From Rebecca billardiae RCC1528 (lineage: Eukaryota; Haptophyta): a stretch of DNA of 64,000 nt. This document shows positions 1 to 10,132 of the stretch, in pieces (within the stretch, counting starts at the first letter, position 1; every line of letters begins with the position of its first letter). Both the position numbers and the translations under genes were made by a program. The DNA is taken from the NCBI GenBank assembly GCA_965240325.2, contig OZ251225.1:3658001-3722000 (forward strand), given 5' to 3'. Below the pieces are notes generated by a model. It saw nothing but the letters and a program-made list of their open reading frames with translations. It was not told the origin of the DNA and did no database searches.

Positions 1-324
1 TGGAACGGTGGATGCACTCGTTTTGGAACGGGCAAGGCCTGGCTGATCGAGGAGCCTCAAGGCACCATGAGCAAGCTCTTTGTCGAGAGGCGTTCACAAG
101 AGTTGTTTGTCGTTCCGTATACTCGATCATGCTCACGAGCTTTGACGTCAACCAGAAGTTTCAGCATTCTACGTGCTGATCTCCCTCGCGGTGAACACTA
201 CACCTCTGCCTCACCCGCTCTATTCTCTAGTTCCTCTCTATCCTCTAATTCCTCAACCACATTATCTATGGGACATGTGAACCCGCATCTATTGGGTACC
301 CCGCTAATGGCCGTCATCATCTGA
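1..324 (+). CDS. Edge-truncated open frame, possible retroelement remnant
   Basis: A frame is open from base 1 to a stop at 322-324 and would continue to the left of the window. The readable part has a basic, hydrophobic stretch (FVERRSQELFVVPY) and then a serine-rich tail (SSSSLSSNSS). I do not recognise a domain. About 40 bases after the stop comes a G-run (around 365-371) followed by TGTTGTGG, which is what a polypurine tract and the start of a 3' LTR look like, so this may be the 3' end of a retroelement. It could equally be a chance open frame. Confidence 0.2.
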   Translation, partial: WNGGCTRFGTGKAWLIEEPQGTMSKLFVERRSQELFVVPYTRSCSRALTSTRSFSILRADLPRGEHYTSASPALFSSSSLSSNSSTTLSMGHVNPHLLGTPLMAVII

Positions 325-1055
325 CTGCGAGCTCTATCTACTATCTCATACCCGGCTTCACATGGGGGGGAGTGTTGTGGTTTATTCATTTCTTCCTCTA
401 CGACCAGATTTTCTATTTCTCGACTTTCTTCACTCGGTCCTGATTCAGACCGGACTGACGTGATCAGACCGGACCGCTGTGCAGTCCAGACGCGCGGAAC
501 CGATATCGCTCTAGACATGACACGCTAAACTAGCTCACGCCCTCGTGCGCTCGCACGTGCTACGCCCGTCGCCGCTGCGGCCGCTGCCGGTACTGCATCG
601 ACCGTGCTGTCGTTGAGTGCTCGTGTATACGCCTACGTCTCTCGCCTCTCACCCTCGACCGTGCCGATCGCCCGTCACCAGTCCGCTCCCACAGGCGCGG
701 GACCGGACGAGCCCGTGCGAAACGCCCGCGTCACCAACAACCATCACAACCTCTTCACAATACTACTCACTTCTCAGACGCTCATCAGGAGAATGCCGAT
801 TGCCGATGTATCATCGACTACTCCGGTATTGAATGAAGACGCGAACTTTACGTACTCACTTTATAATTAGGGCCGAGCGCATCCGCGAGTTCTGGCATCG
901 CGAATCAGCATCAGTCCTCGGATTATTATTGCATGACACTCGACATGTTCATGACCGTTCGGCGCCGCGCCCCGGCGCCCGTTGCATCGTCAGTCTCAGA
1001 CTTGCGCCACGTACAATTTGCGGCCTGAAACGCACATAGCGACTGTCAAGGCGCT
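325..1055. other. Intergenic stretch, possible 3' LTR start near 373
   Basis: No gene is supported here. The one notable mark is the purine run followed by TGTTGTGG near 365-380. Short open frames at 604-870 and 833-1039 overlap one another in different frames and show no domain, so I leave them out. Confidence 0.3.
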
Positions 1056-2444
1056 TTAAGCCAGCGCAAGCATCTGTGGCGCCGGTGCGGGTGCGGCTGG
1101 TGGAGCAGCGGCTGACGGCGCCCCAGGCGCGGCGGCAGCAGTGGCGACGGGGGGCTCGCGCCCACCGAGTGGCTCGCTGCCTTGCAGGAGCGTGAGGATC
1201 TTGGTGATCTGCAGCGGCACAGTCGGGTCTTCGCCCTCCGGCACGTCGCCCGCCGCAAGGCGAGCGGCCAGCCGTGCTGCGAGTGCAGTGAGCTCATCGA
1301 CCGCACCGGCAGCGAGCCACCATTCACGGCATGCCTCGCGCTCGGCGGCGTCCACCGCTTCGCCCTGCATCGTCGCCAGGACGCACGCAAGCGCGTGGTT
1401 TTGCACCTCCGCGTCGTCCATGCGCGAGCTTTCGAGGAGCGTGCGGGCGCCGTCTGGCACCGCGCGCAGAGCGCCCGCCACACCGGCCGCCTCGTGCATG
1501 AGTGCCGACAGGAGGAAGAGGGTGCGCCTGCGCGTGCGCGCGTCCTCCGCGCTGGCGAGGCCGACGAGCTGCGCGATACCGCCCGCGTCGAGCAGCACGC
1601 GTGCGGACGCCTCGTGGCCGCGCACGCACGCCGAGAGAACGTACAGCAGGCGCGGGATGAGAGCGCGCGCCTGCGGGCGCGTGTGGGCGCGGCAGTGGTG
1701 GCGGTGAGCATGGGGCGCGCGCGCCGGCAGGGTGCGCGCTCGCGCGCGGCATCGGGGGCTGGCGTGGCGGCACACCTGCGACGCGCCATCGACACACCCG
1801 CGCACGAGCTCAAGCAGCGTCGTCACCAGGCCGACCGCGAGCGCCGCGTCCTGCGCCTTGGGGTTGTTCTGCACGCACGTCGCGAGCACGCCCGCTGCCG
1901 CGCCCGCCACGCCGTCAGCCGTCGAGCGGAGGCACGCGATGACGGGGCGCAGCCCGCCGATCTGCAGCAAGTCATTTGCGTTGTCGATCGACTCGACGAG
2001 GTACTCGATCTCCTCCAGCGCGCCCGCCACCTTGTCCGCGGCGCCGGCCTCCTCGGTGACAGCCTTGAGCAGCTTCTTCATCGTCGCCACGTCGCCCTCG
2101 CCGAGGATGGTGTCGAGGAACTCGCGGTACGCCGCGGGGTCGAAGTCGCCGCGCTCCTTGCGCTCTCGCAGCGCCTCAAAGTCCTCGTCGCGCGTGTTGC
2201 CGATCGACCACTTGAGCAAGTCGTTGAGCGAGTTGCCCTCGAGTGGAACTGCAGCTTCAGGCGCGCCCGTCGCACCGTCGCGCACCAGCTTGCCCTGCGT
2301 GTAGATGGACGTCTTCGAGGGGTCGTGCTCGCGGACCTCCGCTCCATACATCGACGACATGTCCATCGGCCGCATCCCTTCCGTCCAATTGTCGTGCGCT
2401 GGCGCGCCAGACATCGCGCCGTCCGCCGGTTGGGCAGCTGCCAT
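1056..2444 (-). CDS. FES1: Fes1/HspBP1-type Hsp70 nucleotide exchange factor
   Basis: Armadillo-repeat protein that, in the Fes1/HspBP1 family, binds cytosolic Hsp70 and releases ADP. The family N-terminal signature is visible as LNDLLKWSIGNT (residues ~72-83), followed by acidic helices and armadillo-like repeats (NPKAQDAALAVGLVTTLLEL, LLYVLSACVRG, LFLLSALMHEA). The start is the ATG at 2444. The frame is open throughout, but a segment of low-complexity Arg/Ala residues fits an intron: GT at 1775 to AG at 1671, 105 nt, phase 0, a multiple of three with no stop. Removing it joins the GASQ end of one repeat to ALIPRLLYVL of the next. The tail is Ala/Pro-rich. It lies in the same direction as the PDI-like gene, 513 bp from it. 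Confidence 0.85.
   Translation of the reverse strand: MAAAQPADGAMSGAPAHDNWTEGMRPMDMSSMYGAEVREHDPSKTSIYTQGKLVRDGATGAPEAAVPLEGNSLNDLLKWSIGNTRDEDFEALRERKERGDFDPAAYREFLDTILGEGDVATMKKLLKAVTEEAGAADKVAGALEEIEYLVESIDNANDLLQIGGLRPVIACLRSTADGVAGAAAGVLATCVQNNPKAQDAALAVGLVTTLLELVRGCVDGASQVCRHASPRCRARARTLPARAPHAHRHHCRAHTRPQARALIPRLLYVLSACVRGHEASARVLLDAGGIAQLVGLASAEDARTRRRTLFLLSALMHEAAGVAGALRAVPDGARTLLESSRMDDAEVQNHALACVLATMQGEAVDAAEREACREWWLAAGAVDELTALAARLAARLAAGDVPEGEDPTVPLQITKILTLLQGSEPLGGREPPVATAAAAPGAPSAAAPPAAPAPAPQMLALA
1671..1775 (-). other. Intron of FES1, frame-neutral
   Basis: GTGTG donor and GCCCGCAG acceptor. The length is 105 nt, divisible by three, and it has no stop in the gene frame, so retention would insert 35 residues between armadillo repeats without truncating the protein. 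Confidence 0.7.
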
Positions 2445-2957
2445 CCCTCTGAAGATGCGCGGGAGACGACGCTACGACGGTCCGCGTCCGGAGCGTTTGC
2501 CAGTGGCTCTGGAGCTGTTCCAGATCTACACGCCGCACAACCACAACGGCTGCGCGCGCCTGCGCCTGTCACGAATCCGGCCCCTCCAGTCCGGGGCAGT
2601 CTGACTACGTGGTGTCGGACCACACGCCTGGTAGATTCGGCGCTGGCTTCCGTTTGGCTGCTCCGACTGAAGGAGCCTGGCTACTGTACCTCCACGAGCG
2701 TGCGAAGCTAGGCTGCTGTGCATGCTTACGTTACCACGATCGTGTGACACACCGTCGTCCGTAGTGGCCCCCCGCGCGTCACGGGCGGCGCGCCCGCATC
2801 GGAGATTCAGTACTGACGTAGTCCGAGATCAGCGGCCGGCGGCGCACAACACAGCTCGGCACCGCGGCCGTTTCGCCGCCACACTGCAGCCTGCGGCACG
2901 CGCAGCAGTCTGCCCTTGCATCGTTCAGCAGACATGGCAGGCCGGGAGCTGCGCTCC
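2445..2957. other. Intergenic, FES1 promoter side and PDI 3' side
   Basis: A 513 bp gap between two minus-strand genes. It must hold the 5' region of FES1 and the 3' region of the PDI-like gene. I see no gene, repeat or recognisable site. Confidence 0.4.
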
Positions 2958-4594
2958 CTACCCCCTTTGCTTGCGGATGAACTCCGCCATCGCGTCCGCC
3001 GAGCGATCGCCGTCGTACGGCGTGGGCTTGCCGCCCTTTGGCACCCAGTAGATGGTCGGGAAGCCCTGCACGTCGAAGCCGTCCGGCACGGTGTGCTCGT
3101 CTGCGTCGAGCTTGCCGATCACGACCGAGTCGTCATCGGCGAACTGCTGGCCGAGCTTGGCGTACTCGGGCTTGAGCATCTTGCAGTGGCCGCACCACGG
3201 CGCGTAGAACTCGACGAGCGCGTCCTTGCCCGAGTCGGTCACCTCCTCCTTGAAGTTGTCCGGCGTGAGCACCGTCACGGCGGACTCGTCCACGTCGCCC
3301 TCCTCGTCGTCCTCGCCGCCGGCGCCGTACGAGCTGTGGTCGGGCGCCTCGACCACCTTCGTTGGCTCGAGCTCGCCGCCGAGGAACTTGTCGCAGAACG
3401 CCTTGAGGTTGACGACGGAGAACTCCTCCTCGCCCATCCCGTACCGCTTGTCGCCGTCCTCGATGCCGACGCCCACCTGCTTCTTGCCCTCCTCCAGGCT
3501 CAGCCCGTAGTCAGACGACTGCGCAGGCGCGCGCGCGCGCGAGGAGGCAGCCATGCGCGGCGGGGCGGCTGCGCGTGAGCCGCGGGGACCTCTCGCGGGC
3601 CCGCGCACGCGCGCGAGGGCGCACCTCCCACGAGTAGTCCTTGATCGCAGCGATGGCGAACGAGAGCTTGCCCACGTACTCGGCCGCCACCTTGCGCACG
3701 CGGTTGACGTAGTAGTTGGAGCCCTTCGGATTGAGCGCGTAGTCGACGTCGAAGAAGACCTTGACCAGCGGGATCCCCCGCGCGCTGTACCGCTCCTTCG
3801 TGTTGTACGTCAGCTGCCCCACGAGCGGCAGCGACGCCTCGCGCAGGAAGATCTTGAGCGCCTCCGTGTTCGAGTAGTTCGTGCCGGGGAAGCGCGCCTT
3901 CGGCTTGTCGAACTTCTCGTTGACGAAGCGCGGGGGCTTGAAGACGACGGCGGCGCTCTTGTACTTGAACTTCGAGAGCACCGCCTCGGACGTCGTGTAA
4001 GCGAAGCGGTAGTCGTACTGCGCGGCGCAAGGCGCGGGCACGCGCGCCGGCGTGGGCGCGCCGGCTCAGGCCGTGTGCCCCTCTCGTGCGCAGAGCACGC
4101 GCCAGGCGGCGCACCTGAAGGGTCTGCGCGGAGGACTTGAAGTCATCAAGCGCATCGCCCTCCTCCGCGAAGAAGCCCACCACAGACGCGTCCTCGTTGT
4201 CGAGGAACGAATCGAACTGCGCTCGCATTGTGCGCGCGCGCGGCGCGCGCGTTCGGCGGCGCGTCAGGCGGGCCTGCGCGCGTGCACGGCTGGCTGGCGC
4301 GCCGCAGCGCAGGGGTGGGGTGCAACCGCGCGGGAGCCGCGCATGCACCTCCTCGGCCGTGGTCAGCTCCTTCAGGTCCGCCGCCGGCGGCGGCATGCTG
4401 TCGGGGTCATAGTCGTCGTCGCCCATGTAGTCGTCGTCGCCCATGTAATCGTCCTCGCCGCCATCGTAGTCGTCGCCGCCCTCGAAGTCCTCGTCATCGT
4501 AGTCCTCCGGGTGCACGTCCGCCCGCACGTACGCGGGGTACGACGCGAGGGCGATCGCGCCAAGCGCGACTAGAGCGACGAACCGCGCGCGCAT
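2958..4594 (-). CDS. Protein disulfide isomerase-like protein, single thioredoxin domain
   Basis: Secretory-pathway thiol oxidoreductase of the PDI family. Four exons are inferred: 4349-4594, 4115-4216, 3625-4017 and 2958-3518 (introns 132, 97 and 106 nt; all GT-AG, phase 0). In order: signal peptide from the ATG at 4594 (hydrophobic VALVALGAIALASY), a very acidic linker with repeated DDYMGDD, two thioredoxin-fold domains without a CxxC (b and b' like; VVGFFAEE and IPLVKVFFDVDYAL), then one active domain with EFYAPWCGHC and the conserved PTIYW strand. The order b-b'-a' lacks the N-terminal active domain of classical PDI. The C-terminus ends in RKQRG, with no KDEL-type retrieval signal. The first intron is a multiple of three and stop-free. 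It is divergent from DRE2, 146 bp between start codons. Confidence 0.85.
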
Positions 4595-4740
4595 AGCTCG
4601 GATCAAGCGGGCGTGACCGCTGAGTCGCTGACGTGGCCGGACCAAAAGGAGGAGAGGTGGTGGCACTGTGACCGATAGGCCGGCTGGGCGGGCGCGCGGG
4701 AGGTCGGGACGCCGCTCAAGCTGCTTAGACGCTTGCCGCC

Positions 4741-5935
4741 ATGACTGCCATCCTCCTCGCGCCGGGCGTGGCTGCACGGGACGACGCCGCGCTGCGCGTG
4801 CGGTGGGGCCTACCCGCCGACACACGGGTCGTTCGCGAGGGCGTCAGCCAGATCGCCGACGCGAGCGTCGAGCGCGTCGTCGCCCTGTGCTGCGCGCGGC
4901 ACGCGCCCCTGCTCAAGGAGATCGCGCGCATTCTCAAGCCAGGGGGCGAGTGCATGCTGCACGAGCTCAGGCCGGCGGCGGGGCAGGCGGCGCACGGCAG
5001 CCCCCGCAGCGTGGTCAGCAGCGATGCCGCGTGCACAGCCGCGACCTACGCCGGCCTGGTCAGCCCCACCGCCCTCGAGGCGACAGCCGCCACGGCCGAG
5101 ATGGTCGCTGACCTTGTCGCTGCTTCGTACCCGGCGCTCGCGGCGATGAGCGCGCAGCAGCAGCAGGCTGGTGCGGCTGTGGAGGCCGCGGACGCGTTGC
5201 AAGCGCTCGCCGCGCAGCTCAGCCTTGCGCCACCCGTCCGTGCGTCGAGACCGGCGTATGCCACCGGCGCGTCTGTGTCCCTGCGCTCGCGCAAGCTGGT
5301 GCCGGCTGAGCCGAGTGCGGACGCTGCAAACGCATGGGCACAGGTGTGTGCGACAGCGCGTGCCGCATCCTGCGATGCGAGTGTGGCCCACGGCCGGCCT
5401 CGGGTCCTCGCCGCGCGCGCGGCGCGACACCCGCGATCGACACCCCTCTCACGGGCCGTGCTGCCCGCGGGCGCGCCCTGCGCGTGCCCGCGCCCTCGCG
5501 CGCGCGCAGGCGGCTGCTGCTGGCGGCGGCGCGGCCGAGCTGATGGACGAGGACGAGCTGCTCGACTCGGCGGACGCGGCGCTCCCCGAGCGCGCGGGCG
5601 CGGACAAGTGCACGCCCCAGACACGCAAGCAGGCCTGCGCCAACTGCAGCTGCGGGCTGAAGGAGATGGAGGAGGCGGCGGCGAACAGCGAGCCACCGCC
5701 CAAGTCCAGCTGCGGCTCGTGCGGCCTCGGCGACGCGTTCCGCTGCGAGGGCTGCCCGTATCGCGGCATGCCGCCGTTCAAGCCGGGCGAGGAGGTGAAG
5801 ATCGCGGACACGATGCTCAAGGGCGAGGCGCCCGCGCCCACGGCGGCAGACGCGGCGGCTGCCGCGCCACTGGTCAACGGAGGGAGTGGTGTCGTCAAGC
5901 TCGACGCGTCGATGATGATGGACGCGGACATTTGA
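4741..5935 (+). CDS. DRE2: Anamorsin/Dre2, cytosolic Fe-S cluster assembly factor
   Basis: Dre2 (CIAPIN1) works with the diflavin reductase Tah18 at the first electron-transfer step of cytosolic Fe-S protein assembly. Exon 1 (4741-5343) carries the N-terminal methyltransferase-like fold ([14 protein letters not shown] near residue 65-78). Exon 2 (5510-5935) carries the hallmark C-terminus: a four-cysteine block [18 protein letters not shown] and then the second block [19 protein letters not shown] followed by PPFKPGE. The intron 5344-5509 (166 nt, GTGTG...GCGCAG, phase 0) is needed because the two halves are in different frames. Start is the ATG at 4741. After the cysteine motifs a short Ala-rich tail ends in DADI. 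All cluster-ligand cysteines expected of the family are present. Confidence 0.93.
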
Positions 5936-7067
5936 TGCGCAGCCACGCAGCGTGTGGATTGTACCAGCAGCACGGGGCGCACAGGCGGCAGGTGCCGAGG
6001 AGAGCCGCGCGCTCCTCTCCACGGGCGTCCCCTGGTCGCAGTCTGTCTGCGCGGCATCCGCACGCGTCGCTCGGGCTTACGCCGTTAGGCAGACAGCTGC
6101 CTGAATCCGCCGCGGGGCCACCGCGGCTACGCCGGTGTCACCGGATGCCCGATCATCTCACACACGAGCCTGGAATCAGGCTCGGGGCCGCGGGGCGGCG
6201 CCCGGGTGGCCGGTGGTGGTGTGGCGTTGCCCGCAGACCGGTGATGCCGGTGCCGCGCGGCCGGCCGAGTCCGCGGGCAACCGAGCGTGTGAGCCGCGGC
6301 CTGCCGGTCTGCGCGGGGGCCCGCGGCCCGCGTGTTCACGATGACACTGCCAGGTGATGTGAGGGTCTGACTCTGAGCCTGGATGTCGGAGTCTGACCGT
6401 GCTGATGTCTGCGCTGGTAACTCGTCTCAGTGAGTCAGTGACTGATGCCGATCGTCAGTGATCCCGGGTGTGGCACTATCATCACGCCCACGGACTCTTA
6501 GTAAGTCTTAGTCAGAGACTCAGAGTCCGAAGCTGCTAAGACCGTCAGTGACTGACGGCTCGGTCAGTGACGGTCTGACGCAGACAGACTGACGCCGGCC
6601 CGGACCGTTGACGGACTCACTGTCCGACAGTGATGACTGTCCGTCCGAGTCTGACGCAGTACGCTGCGGACACTGACACCGTAGTCACCGGCCCACTGCT
6701 GGGCTGCCGCCTGTCCTAGCTAGTCACTTTTACCTGCTACAGTTTACTAAGAATAAGAGACGCACGCAGCTCAGGCAGGCGAGATAGTCAGTCTGCCGTC
6801 CGAGTACAGTTTACTAAGAATAAGAGACGCACACAGCTCAGGCAGGCGACAGTAATCAGTGTATGGTTACTGAGTAGTGAGTGGACGGAGCGGTCAGTGG
6901 TGGCAGCGCCGGACTCGATTTCTCAGGTCCAACGGTCGATTTAGTCATCAACCGCTCTCGATCGCGAGATCGCCGCGCAAGTCGTTGGTGCTCACCAGAC
7001 CGCGGTCGCTCACGAAGAGCGGACGACGGGTGGCCTATCGTAGCGCCCCGACAGGACGACGGAGAAC
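5936..7067. other. Intergenic, CAGTGA/GACTGA-rich DNA
   Basis: No gene seen. From about 6360 to 6680 the sequence is dominated by degenerate, overlapping CAGTGA, GACTGAC and AGTCTGAC words on both strands, giving many small inverted repeats. Two copies of a dispersed 44 bp repeat follow (6738 and 6805). Confidence 0.5.
6738..6848 (+). repeat. Two direct copies of a 44 bp dispersed repeat
   Basis: Copies at 6738-6783 and 6805-6848 both contain TACAGTTTACTAAG, then AATAAGAGACGCAC and AGCTCAGGCAGGCGA, with a single difference (ACGCACGCAG versus ACGCACACAG). The same sequence recurs at 24607-24650 (inverted), 40724-40782 (with an insertion), 47201-47357 and 53893-54099 (both as inverted pairs). 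Confidence 0.85.
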
Positions 7068-7778
7068 ATGTCGCACGACCAGGGCGAGCTTGACATTGTC
7101 TACCCCAGCTTCGACGCGGGCAAGAAGGGCAAGTCTCGACCGCCTCAGCGCGCCGCCAAACAGCCGGCTCGCAAGGCGGTGACATCGCCAAGCTTCAAGG
7201 CCTCCGACGGACTGCACGACGAGGACGTGGAGATCTCCGGCGACAGCGGTGACGGCGCGCCCGACACGAAGGAGATTGGGCTTGCCTTTCAGCAGCTGGT
7301 CCATCAGCTCGGACACAAGACCGAGAACAAGCGCAAGCGGACGGAAGAGAACTTCTCGCGCGAGCTCAAGAAGCTGAAGACGGACGTTCAGAACGCCATC
7401 GAGCAGCGCATGGCGGCTACGACGAAGCAGCTCGATCACCTCGAAGCGCAGATGAAGGCGAAGGAGAAGCAGCTTGGCGAACGGGCGATCAACGAAGTGC
7501 GCGGGCATGTGGCCGAGCTGAACCGCACGATGCTGTCTGCCGAGTCGAGCGTGGTGAAGGCGCGTGAGGACCTCGTTTCCGCAGAGGAGTCGGCAAAGCG
7601 CATCGCATCGCAGGAGTGCAAAGCGATGCGCGAGTATGTCGAGGAGGCCATCGCGAAGCACAAGGCGGACACGCGCACGACGACGGCTGAGCACGCCCTG
7701 CCGCATCGCGAGCTGTTCATGACCATTGACGAGCTCTTCATCGGCACGCAGGGCAACAAGCACGCAGTCGGCATCTGA
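7068..7778 (+). CDS. Coiled-coil protein of unknown function
   Basis: A 236-residue intronless protein starting at the ATG at 7068. Residues ~1-75 are low-complexity and basic then acidic (AGKKGKSRPPQRAAKQ, then DEDVEISGDSGDGAPD). From ~80 to 205 it is a long charged helix with heptad character and a possible nuclear signal (ENKRKRTEENFSREL). The tail is FMTIDELFIGTQGNKHAVGI. The layout (disordered N-terminus plus one long coiled coil in a ~230-residue protein) is reminiscent of Cor1/SYCP3-type chromosome-axis proteins, but I see no specific motif, so this is only a suggestion. It stands alone among repeats, which leaves open that it belongs to a mobile element. Confidence 0.6.
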   Translation: MSHDQGELDIVYPSFDAGKKGKSRPPQRAAKQPARKAVTSPSFKASDGLHDEDVEISGDSGDGAPDTKEIGLAFQQLVHQLGHKTENKRKRTEENFSRELKKLKTDVQNAIEQRMAATTKQLDHLEAQMKAKEKQLGERAINEVRGHVAELNRTMLSAESSVVKAREDLVSAEESAKRIASQECKAMREYVEEAIAKHKADTRTTTAEHALPHRELFMTIDELFIGTQGNKHAVGI

Positions 7779-8106
7779 TGGTGAGAGACATGTGCGCTGA
7801 CTCTGATGACCTTTGCGATGCACGAGCACGTTCCAACCGTTCGATCCACGTGAGCACATTCAGATCTGACCCGATGCCACGCAGTGAGTGCCAAGCTGCG
7901 ACGAGGCGATCAATCACGGTGTGGTTGTAGTGGCCGGTGCCAGGATAATAGTACTGCTACCGTGCCGGCACTTAGATAGATCAGACTGCCTCATCTGATG
8001 ACTGATTCCGCGTCACGGTTGTTGCCAGTGATGATGCGCGGACGGTGGCACCCGCCGCCGCCCGCCTGGCAGCATACGGGCAATCGCGGGCAATAGGGAG
8101 CTGTCA

Positions 8107-8546
8107 CGTTAGAAACTGGGACCTGCTATCTCCTGATCTGGCTTAGAAACTGAGACTAGCGATTGGCTGGTTCCGACGCTATACGCATCGCTAGTCACAC
8201 TATAAGAAACAGGGACTACGTTGCGGCTCGAGGACGCGGCCCGAGGTGCGTGCCCGTAGGACGCGGCGCGCGGCCCGACTGCGAGTACAGGCCAAGTCCA
8301 CTTCTCCTCGGTCTGAGTCCTGGCCCGTGCACCGGCATCCATGCAACATCATGCCGCCAGATTTTCTCCAAAAGGCCCAATTCTTTCTTCGGCGTCGCCG
8401 GCCGGGCCTGAAGACTCAGTCAGCGGCCGGGGGCTCTGCCACCCTGCGCCCCCCGCGCCTTTGCGGCGGGCGATCCCGTAGCTAAGAAACTGCGACTCCG
8501 CAGGCGCTCGCCTGGCTACCGAACGGCTATTGTAAGAAACCGAGCA
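8107..8546 (+). repeat. Five spaced copies of a ~14 bp motif
   Basis: TTAGAAACTGGGACC (near 8108), TTAGAAACTGAGACT (near 8144), TAAGAAACAGGGACT (near 8203), TAAGAAACTGCGACT (near 8484) and TAAGAAACCGAGCAG (near 8533) share TNAGAAACNGNGAC. Spacing is irregular. They may be decayed transposon ends or binding sites. Confidence 0.5.
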
Positions 8547-8945
8547 GACTAGCCGTAAAATCTCTGATGACTTCTTATTCGGCGACGCGACTGTCATGCA
8601 GTGTCTGTAGTAGCCTTGCCTTACAGTAGCAATCAATCCAGCACATATCTGTGATGCATGTATACCAGCGCACATATCGCGTTTGACGACTTCGATACGA
8701 CGACAGCATACGTATACGTTATATTTCGTTCTCACTCGCGCGTCTCGACCGAGCGTCGATTCGCGACGACACTCGCTATGACTAGCAGCAGCTTGAGCTC
8801 GCGATATCTGACGACGATTCTGCTCGGACGATCGAGTGTCGAGTCTTGCTGCACCCTGGCCCCTGGATAATAATCATATATCGTCGTCAAGTCGTGATGA
8901 CGATGATGATTATTCAAGAATCAAGTCGTGATGCGACACTGACTA

Positions 8946-8972
8946 CTCTCTCTCTCTCTCTCACTCTCTCAC

Positions 8973-9030
<58 letters not shown>
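8946..9030 (+). repeat. CT/GA microsatellite
   Basis: Nearly uninterrupted (CT)n, with a few CA interruptions in the first 35 bases, ending 13 bp before a transposon copy. Confidence 0.95.
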
Positions 9031-9033
<3 letters not shown>

Positions 9034-9043
9034 GTCTACGACT

Positions 9044-9898
9044 GACCCGTTGCAAGCGTGAGCGCCGAAAAAACGACACTTCTGCGGCCTAGAGTGATGA
9101 CGATAGTCTTGCCGGCGGCGGCGGCGGCGGCGGGAGCGTGACAGTGCGTCTACCATCACCTTCCGTTTAGCGCGCTACGCCGCGCGTGCCGGGTAGTGCC
9201 CCCGGCCCGCCGCAGCAGCAGTCGACAAGTAGTGAAGAGACGATGACCGCGGACGCAGTGCCGCAGTACAGCCTGCATCCACTTGCAGCGCGGCGCGCAC
9301 TGTAGTTGCACTTGCAGCGCTCGCGCTCAGCGAGCATGGGCGTGCGCTCAGGCGTGTCAAGTGCTGTCTCGTCGGCGCGCTTTCGCCTGCCACCTCGCGC
9401 ACCCGTGCACGCAGCTTCATCGTCTTCATGAGGACTGCTGTGCTGCTGTCGCCATCACCCGAGTCCGCGGTCGCGCGGCGCGCGCGGTGGCAGCTGTGCA
9501 CCGCAGAGTGTCACCGCTGCTGCTTCGCAGCAGTCGTCAGCAGTTGCGTCGTCATCCTCCTCGTCGTCGGCTTCCACTGCCGCAAGAGGGAACGCTGCCA
9601 AAGCTGCAGTTGGGAGGCAAGCCCTTCGCTCTTCCCACCGCGGCGCGCGCGTTGTGACAGCCCTCCCCGTTTGGCTTCTCTTGACCACCTGCTGAGGGTT
9701 TTGCAGCTCGATCTCGGCAACGGCACCACCTGGCGACGAACGGATTGGATTGGTGCACGGGGAATTGGATTCCCCGCGCACCAATCCGCTCGGTTCGTCG
9801 CGCCCGGCCGCCATCGCCCAGCGCTAGTTGCAAAACCGTATTTTCACCGGTACGTCGCATTTTCACCGCCCTACGGTCACTCACCCGTGCAACGGGTC
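9044..9898 (+). mobile_element. Non-autonomous DNA transposon, copy 1
   Basis: An 855 bp insertion bounded by the inverted repeat GACCCGTTGCA / TGCAACGGGTC and flanked by the 4 bp direct repeat GACT (9040-9043 and 9899-9902). Just inside the left end is AAAAAACGACA. A ~50 bp internal palindrome lies at about 9738-9793. A diverged homologue with the same ends and its own target duplication is at 46099-46956. No frame inside is shared convincingly between the copies, so no transposase is proposed. The GACTGACCC left junction and the CGGGTCGACT right junction fix the ends. Confidence 0.85.
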
Positions 9899-10132
9899 GA
9901 CTGCTGATTAGTGCCGATATTATTCCGGCGGAAATAACTCGCGCGTGCTACACTACTTTTATATATAATCGCCACCACGACTGATCGGGGCCGGGGGCCG
10001 GCGGGCAACTAGATAGACTGTCCGGAGCCGGAGCCCGTCGTGTGCAATACTCTTACGTATTCTGATACGCGACTGCAATCTGCATCACCAGCCTCAGCCT
10101 GACACTGCCGTCTTGATCAGCCGCCACGCTCA

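Larger units (their letters stand above)
7779..9043. other. Intergenic with short recurring motif and CT tract
   Basis: No gene is supported. The stretch holds five copies of a TTAGAAACTGGGACT-like word (8107-8546) and the CT microsatellite. Open frames here change frame and show no domain. Confidence 0.5.

Noticed and set aside
1182-2711. Long plus-strand frame (509 codons) opposite FES1
   Set aside because: It is the antisense shadow of FES1; composition is Arg/His-rich and there is no domain.
7841-7860. GTTCGATCC-type tRNA T-loop word
   Set aside because: No cloverleaf could be built around it; similar words at 20165 and 27610 also fail.
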